The position numbers and the translations under genes are program-made. A stretch of DNA of 9,414 nucleotides from Erythrobacteraceae bacterium CCH12-C2 (lineage in GTDB: Bacteria; Pseudomonadota; Alphaproteobacteria; Sphingomonadales; Sphingomonadaceae): contig LSKF01000115.1 of NCBI GenBank assembly GCA_001556995.1, positions 1 through 9,414 of the forward strand, read 5' to 3'. Under the pieces are notes generated by a model, which saw only the letters and a list, made by a program, of their open reading frames with translations, did no database searches and was not told the origin of the DNA. Position 1 is the first letter of the stretch, and the number at the start of each line of letters is the position of its first letter. Shown here one piece after another: positions 5,832 to 9,414 of this stretch.

Positions 5832-8800
5832 GTGCCAGTCAGCTTTCTCTCGGACGACCAGGCACTGCGATATGGTCGCTTCGTAGGCGATCCGACCTCG
5901 GAACAGCTGGCGCGGCACTTTCATCTCGACGATGCGGACCGGGCGTTCATCGGCGCACACCGCGGCGACCACAACCGGCTCGGTGTCGCGGTGCAGCTTG
6001 GCTCGTTGAGGCTGCTCGGCACTTTTCTCGAAGATCCGGCGCAAATACCTGCGTCCGTCACGCGATTTGCTGGCGACCAACTGGCGATCGACGGATCGGC
6101 CGAACTAATGGCGCGATATTGCGCGACCAAGGGACGATGGCGGCACGGCCCGCGCATCCGCATTCATTATGGCTACCGAGTCTTCTCCGATCCCGGCGTC
6201 GCGTTCCGATTGCATCGTTTCCTGTATGCGCTGTGCTGGACGGGCACCGATCGACCGTCGGCCCTGTTCGACGCAGCCGCGACATGGCTGCTCGAGTTCA
6301 AGGTGATGTTACCGGGATTGTCCGTCCTCGAGCGCGATATCGCACGGGTCCGCACGCGAGTCGCCGCGCACGTCCATCGCCGCCTGGTCGACAAGCTGAC
6401 GTCAGAGCAACGTACCCGGCTCGATACGCTCGTCGCTGTTGCCGAAGATGGACGGCAAAGCCCGCTCGATCGACTCCGTGATGGGCCATATCTGCAAAGC
6501 GGCCCTGAGATCAGCCGGGCCATCGACCGACTGACCGAAATCCGTACATTCACCACAGGCTTGCCCGAACTCGACCGCGTACCGCCCGGCAAGGCCGCCG
6601 CATTAGCGCGATTTGCCGGCGCCGCGAAAGCGCAGGCCGTCGCCCGGTTGCCGGACGATCGCCGCGCGGCGACCCTGGTTGCCTTCATCCGGACGCTTGA
6701 AGCGTCGGCCAGCGACGATGTCATCGACCTGTTCGACGCCGTGTCGACCAAGATGTTCTCCAATGCGCGCATCAACGCCAAGGAGGCGCGGATGCGCTCA
6801 CTGCGCGATCTCGACGCCGCATCGCTCCGGCTTCGCGATGTCGGGGCGGTGCTGCTCGATGACAGTATCGGCGACACCGAGGTCCGCGCAGCCGTGTTCG
6901 CGCTCGTCGACCGGGCAGCGCTGACCGAGGCCGTCGCGCAGGTGAACCTGCTCGCCCGGCCGACCGACGAGAGCTACTTCGTCGAGTTGCGCCAGCAGAC
7001 TGGCACGATGCGCTATCTGCCGAAGATGCTTGCTGGGCTCGATCTTGCGGCGGCGCCAGCGGGGCAGCCGCTGTTGGACGCGGTCGATCACCTGCGGAGA
7101 GTTCACCAGGGTGAAAAGCGCCGTGGACCGGTACCAACATCTTTCGTACCCAAGGCCTGGGCCCGCCAGCTGAAGACCGCGGACGGTGCATTCGATCTGA
7201 TCGGATACCGGCTTTGTACGCTCGACCGACTACGCCGCGCCATCCGTCGCCGCGACGTCTTTCCCGTTCGCTCACTTCGCTATGCCGATCCTCGCAAGGG
7301 CCTACTGACGGGAGCTGGCTGGGAGGCGGCGCGACCGACGGTATGCCGCACGGTCGGCGTGGCGGTCGCTGGCGACGAGGAAATCGCCAAACTTTCGGCG
7401 CGGCTCGATCTTGCCTACCGCGAAACAGCCGCGCGCGTGCCGGACAACGATGCCGTGACAATTACGAAGACCGCGAGCGCCGCCGACCTATCAATCGCAC
7501 CGCTCGATAAGATCGACGAGCCATTGAGCCTCACCAACCTGCATAATGCGATCGATGCGCGACTGCCGCGGCTCGATCTCCCCGAGCTGATCCTGGAGAT
7601 GCACGCGCGAACGGGGTTCGGGGCAGCGTTCACTCATGCCAGTGAGGGCAATGCGCGCGCTGAGGATATAGCGACCACGATCTGTGCAGTGCTTGTCGCG
7701 GAGGCAACCAATACCGGGTTCGAGCCGCTTGTCCGCTCGGAGGTCCCCGCCTTGCGCCGGTCGCGGCTGAGCTGGGTGAAGCAGAACTTCATGCGGGCCG
7801 AAACGCTGACGGCGGCCAACGCGCTACTGGTCGCCGCGCATAACAGGATTCCACTGACCCGTGCCTGGGGCGGCGGCGAGGTCGCCTCGGCCGATGGGCT
7901 GCGATTCACCGTGCCGGTCCGCACGATCCACGCCGGCCCGAACCCGCGCTATTTCGGGCGCGAACGCGGCGTCACCTGGTACAATCTGGTTTCCGACCGT
8001 TTTTCCGGGCTGAATGCCGTGACGGTCCCCGGTACGTTGCGCGACAGCCTCCATCTGCTGGCGGTCGTGCTCGACCAGGAAACCGAATTGCGGCCAAGCG
8101 AAATCATGACCGATACGGCCGGCTATACCGACACAATTTTCGGCGTTTTCTACCTCCTCGGGCTCCAGTTCTCGCCGCGCATCGCCGATATCGGCGGCGC
8201 GCGGTTCTGGCGTGTCGATGGAAAGGCCGATTACGGTGTGCTGGACGACCTCGCGTCGAACAGGATCAACACCAAGCTGATCGTCGAGCACTGGGATGAC
8301 CTGCTGCGCCTGGCCGGATCGCTGAAACTCGGCGTCGTGCGCGCGACTGGGCTCACCCGTGTCCTTCAGACCAACGATCGCCCGACCAAGCTAGCGCGCG
8401 CGCTCCAGGAACTTGGCCGCCTCATCAAGTCGCTCTACATGCTGCGGTTCATCGATGACGAAACCTACCGGCGACGCATCCTGGTCCAGCTCAACCGGGG
8501 CGAGAGCCGTCACCAGCTCGCCCGCACCGTATTCCACGGCAAGCGCGGTGAGCTTCGTCAGCGTTACCGCGAAGGGCAAGAAGATCAACTCGGCGCGCTT
8601 GGGCTCGTCGTCAATCTGGTCGTGCTCTGGAACACGATCTACATCGACGCCGCGCTCAACCAGCTCCGCACCGAAGGTCATGTGATCCTCGACGAGGACG
8701 TCGCGCGCCTCTCGCCGCTCGGCTCCCAACACATCAACATGCTCGGGCGCTACGCCTTCACCATCCCCGACATGGTCGCGCGCGGCGAGCTGCGGCCGCT

Positions 8801-8837
8801 CCGTGATCCCAGCGTCACGGGCATCGACGATGCCTGA
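5832..8837 (+). CDS. tnpA: Tn3-family DDE transposase of the inner element
   Basis: This 1001-residue replicative transposase is full length for the family. The N-terminus (MPVSFLSDDQALRYGRF, then LARHFHLDDADRAFIG and RGDHNRLGVAVQLG) resembles Tn3 and Tn163/Tn5393-type enzymes rather than the Tn21-like outer one. The DDE domain carries D688 (SADGLRF), D761 (MTDTAGYTD) and E891 (LNRGESRHQL); the 73 and 130 residue intervals are the same as in the outer transposase, so the triad is intact. The start is GTG at 5832, nine bases after the tnpR stop, with only a weak GAAG upstream, so translation probably depends on coupling to tnpR. The stop lies eight bases from the right inverted repeat. Confidence 0.95.
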   Translation: MPVSFLSDDQALRYGRFVGDPTSEQLARHFHLDDADRAFIGAHRGDHNRLGVAVQLGSLRLLGTFLEDPAQIPASVTRFAGDQLAIDGSAELMARYCATKGRWRHGPRIRIHYGYRVFSDPGVAFRLHRFLYALCWTGTDRPSALFDAAATWLLEFKVMLPGLSVLERDIARVRTRVAAHVHRRLVDKLTSEQRTRLDTLVAVAEDGRQSPLDRLRDGPYLQSGPEISRAIDRLTEIRTFTTGLPELDRVPPGKAAALARFAGAAKAQAVARLPDDRRAATLVAFIRTLEASASDDVIDLFDAVSTKMFSNARINAKEARMRSLRDLDAASLRLRDVGAVLLDDSIGDTEVRAAVFALVDRAALTEAVAQVNLLARPTDESYFVELRQQTGTMRYLPKMLAGLDLAAAPAGQPLLDAVDHLRRVHQGEKRRGPVPTSFVPKAWARQLKTADGAFDLIGYRLCTLDRLRRAIRRRDVFPVRSLRYADPRKGLLTGAGWEAARPTVCRTVGVAVAGDEEIAKLSARLDLAYRETAARVPDNDAVTITKTASAADLSIAPLDKIDEPLSLTNLHNAIDARLPRLDLPELILEMHARTGFGAAFTHASEGNARAEDIATTICAVLVAEATNTGFEPLVRSEVPALRRSRLSWVKQNFMRAETLTAANALLVAAHNRIPLTRAWGGGEVASADGLRFTVPVRTIHAGPNPRYFGRERGVTWYNLVSDRFSGLNAVTVPGTLRDSLHLLAVVLDQETELRPSEIMTDTAGYTDTIFGVFYLLGLQFSPRIADIGGARFWRVDGKADYGVLDDLASNRINTKLIVEHWDDLLRLAGSLKLGVVRATGLTRVLQTNDRPTKLARALQELGRLIKSLYMLRFIDDETYRRRILVQLNRGESRHQLARTVFHGKRGELRQRYREGQEDQLGALGLVVNLVVLWNTIYIDAALNQLRTEGHVILDEDVARLSPLGSQHINMLGRYAFTIPDMVARGELRPLRDPSVTGIDDA

Positions 8838-8845
8838 AGCCGCGC

Positions 8846-8883
8846 CTTATGTAGGTTTTCTGTTCCGTTGCTACTCAACCCCC
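8846..8883 (-). repeat. Inner transposon right terminal inverted repeat
   Basis: This is the reverse complement of 4386-4423 with one mismatch. It reads CTTATGTAGG inward and ends CAACCCCC at the outer border. The tnpA stop codon is eight bases inside it. Confidence 0.97.
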
Positions 8884-8888
8884 AATTA
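8884..8888. repeat. Target site duplication, right copy (AATTA)
   Basis: AATTA directly follows the inner right repeat and matches 4381-4385 exactly. Confidence 0.95.
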
Positions 8889-9361
8889 AGAAGGCGGCAT
8901 TCGACCCGACGATACCCGGCGGTGGCGAAACCACCGCGGCGATCGTCGTCATCGGTCACGCGACCGGTCTTTCGATCGACGAATTAGGACGGGTGCTAGG
9001 CTTGTCCCACGCGGGGACGGTGCGGCTTGTCGATCGATTGGTTGCAGCCGGGTTCGCCGTTCGATCCAAAGCGCTACGGGACCGTCGTGCAGTAGCGCTG
9101 ATGCTCACTGAGGCAGGCGAGACTCGCCTATCTGCGATCCTGCAACGAAGAAACGAGACTTTATCCGAAATCCTTAGCCATGTCTCGAATGCTGACCGCC
9201 TCGTGCTGGAACGTATTGCCGAGACAATACTTGCGCAGATGTCTGACGACGCTGTCTCGGCGCTGACGATATGCCGGCTCTGCGACGAGAGGCGATGCTA
9301 CAACTGTCCGATGGATGCCTTTGGAATGCTGGAGTCGTCGACGCATAGAGTCGACCCATAA
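8889..9361 (+). pseudogene. 3' fragment of the interrupted MarR-family regulator
   Basis: This is the remainder of the gene begun at 4316. Joined at AATTA, the two parts give an uninterrupted 180-residue frame reading DRI-KKAAFD across the junction. The winged helix-turn-helix is intact here, with ELGRVLGLSHAGTVRLVDRL at about 55-74 and the wing segment LRDRRAVALMLTEAG after it, all in rejoined numbering. Near the end four cysteines form C152-x2-C155-x4-C160-x2-C163 (CRLC, then CYNC), as in some MarR-type proteins; it could bind zinc or sense oxidants. A GTG at 8993 could start a 122-residue piece lacking the N-terminal dimer helix and the first part of the DNA-binding domain, unlikely to work. 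Transcripts leaving the inner tnpA would enter it in sense orientation. Only 15 bases separate its stop from the outer repeat. Confidence 0.88.
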
Positions 9362-9376
9362 GTGCGCGCAGAGACG

Positions 9377-9414
9377 CTTAGCGTATATCTGTGCCCGTTC
9401 TATGTCCTGACCCC
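9377..9414 (-). repeat. Outer transposon terminal inverted repeat, cargo end
   Basis: This is the reverse complement partner of 1-38, reading CTTAGCGTAT inward and ending GACCCC at the last base of the window. It differs from the left end at five positions, all in repeat positions 7-23, while the inner 15 bases are identical. Confidence 0.95.

Larger units (their letters stand above)
4386..8883 (+). mobile_element. Complete inner Tn3-family transposon carrying a BrnT/BrnA pair
   Basis: This 4498-bp element is bounded by 38-bp inverted repeats that differ at one position and by a perfect AATTA duplication. It contains brnA and brnT on the minus strand, a presumed res region, then tnpR and tnpA on the plus strand up to eight bases from the right repeat. 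Its repeats share only the GGGG start and the final TAAG with the outer element, so the two should not mobilise each other. It interrupts codon 24 of the marR-family cargo gene of the outer transposon. The near-identical ends, perfect duplication and undamaged interrupted gene suggest a recent insertion. Confidence 0.97.
1..9414. mobile_element. Complete outer Tn3-family transposon carrying a DUF417/MarR cargo
   Basis: The first and last 38 bases are inverted repeats of each other starting with GGGG and ending in ACGCTAAG, the ending also found in Tn21 and Tn501 repeats. Between them lie a minus-strand tnpA, tnpR, a presumed res region, a DUF417 membrane protein gene and a marR-family gene now interrupted by a second Tn3-family element. 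Without that insertion and one duplicated AATTA, the element would be 4911 bp. All parts expected for replicative transposition and cointegrate resolution are visible. The host target duplication is outside the window. The transposase most resembles the Tn21/Tn501 branch from its N-terminus (MPRR, LSDEQ, LLALP), as judged by eye. Confidence 0.93.

Noticed and set aside
8993..9361. Standalone 122-residue regulator starting at GTG 8993
   Set aside because: It starts inside the helix-turn-helix of the rejoined protein, lacks the N-terminal dimer helix and has poor ribosome binding spacing.
1..9414. CRISPR arrays, tRNA or rRNA genes, integron attachment sites
   Set aside because: I saw no regularly spaced repeats, no cloverleaf-like or rRNA sequence and no integron-type recombination sites.

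Overview
The whole window appears to be one Tn3-family transposon that has been invaded by a second, unrelated Tn3-family transposon. Both ends carry 38-bp GGGG-starting terminal inverted repeats (1-38 and 9377-9414, 33 of 38 positions matching). The outer element is therefore 9414 bp and fills the window exactly, so its own target duplication lies outside the view. The high GC content, codon use and gene families suggest an alphaproteobacterium, possibly a sphingomonad; that is an inference, not something the sequence proves.

Outer element, left to right: a minus-strand Tn21-like transposase (34-3012) and its serine resolvase (3017-3601), read as a tight tnpR-tnpA pair. Next comes a 133-bp presumed res region (3602-3734) and two cargo genes. 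The first cargo gene encodes a DUF417/RclC-like inner-membrane protein (3735-4211, minus). The second is a divergently oriented MarR-family regulator that starts at 4316 and ends at 9361. The 104 bp between them hold two overlapping palindromes built from TATGCGC half-sites, a good candidate MarR operator.

Inner element: 4386-8883 (4498 bp), flanked by a perfect 5-bp duplication AATTA (4381-4385 and 8884-8888), with 38-bp inverted repeats differing at one position. It holds a BrnT/BrnA-type toxin-antitoxin pair (minus), a presumed res region, a serine resolvase (5205-5822) and a Tn3-type DDE transposase (5832-8837). It landed in codon 24 of the marR gene. Removing the element and one AATTA copy restores an uninterrupted 180-codon reading frame.

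How they fit together: each transposition module is complete by its visible catalytic residues (D679/D752/E882 in the outer transposase, D688/D761/E891 in the inner one, identical spacing). The cargo is a regulator and membrane protein pair that may serve oxidant or electrophile stress. The inner insertion destroys the regulator, so the membrane gene may now be derepressed. The inner brnTA genes point toward that gene, and no convincing terminator lies between them.
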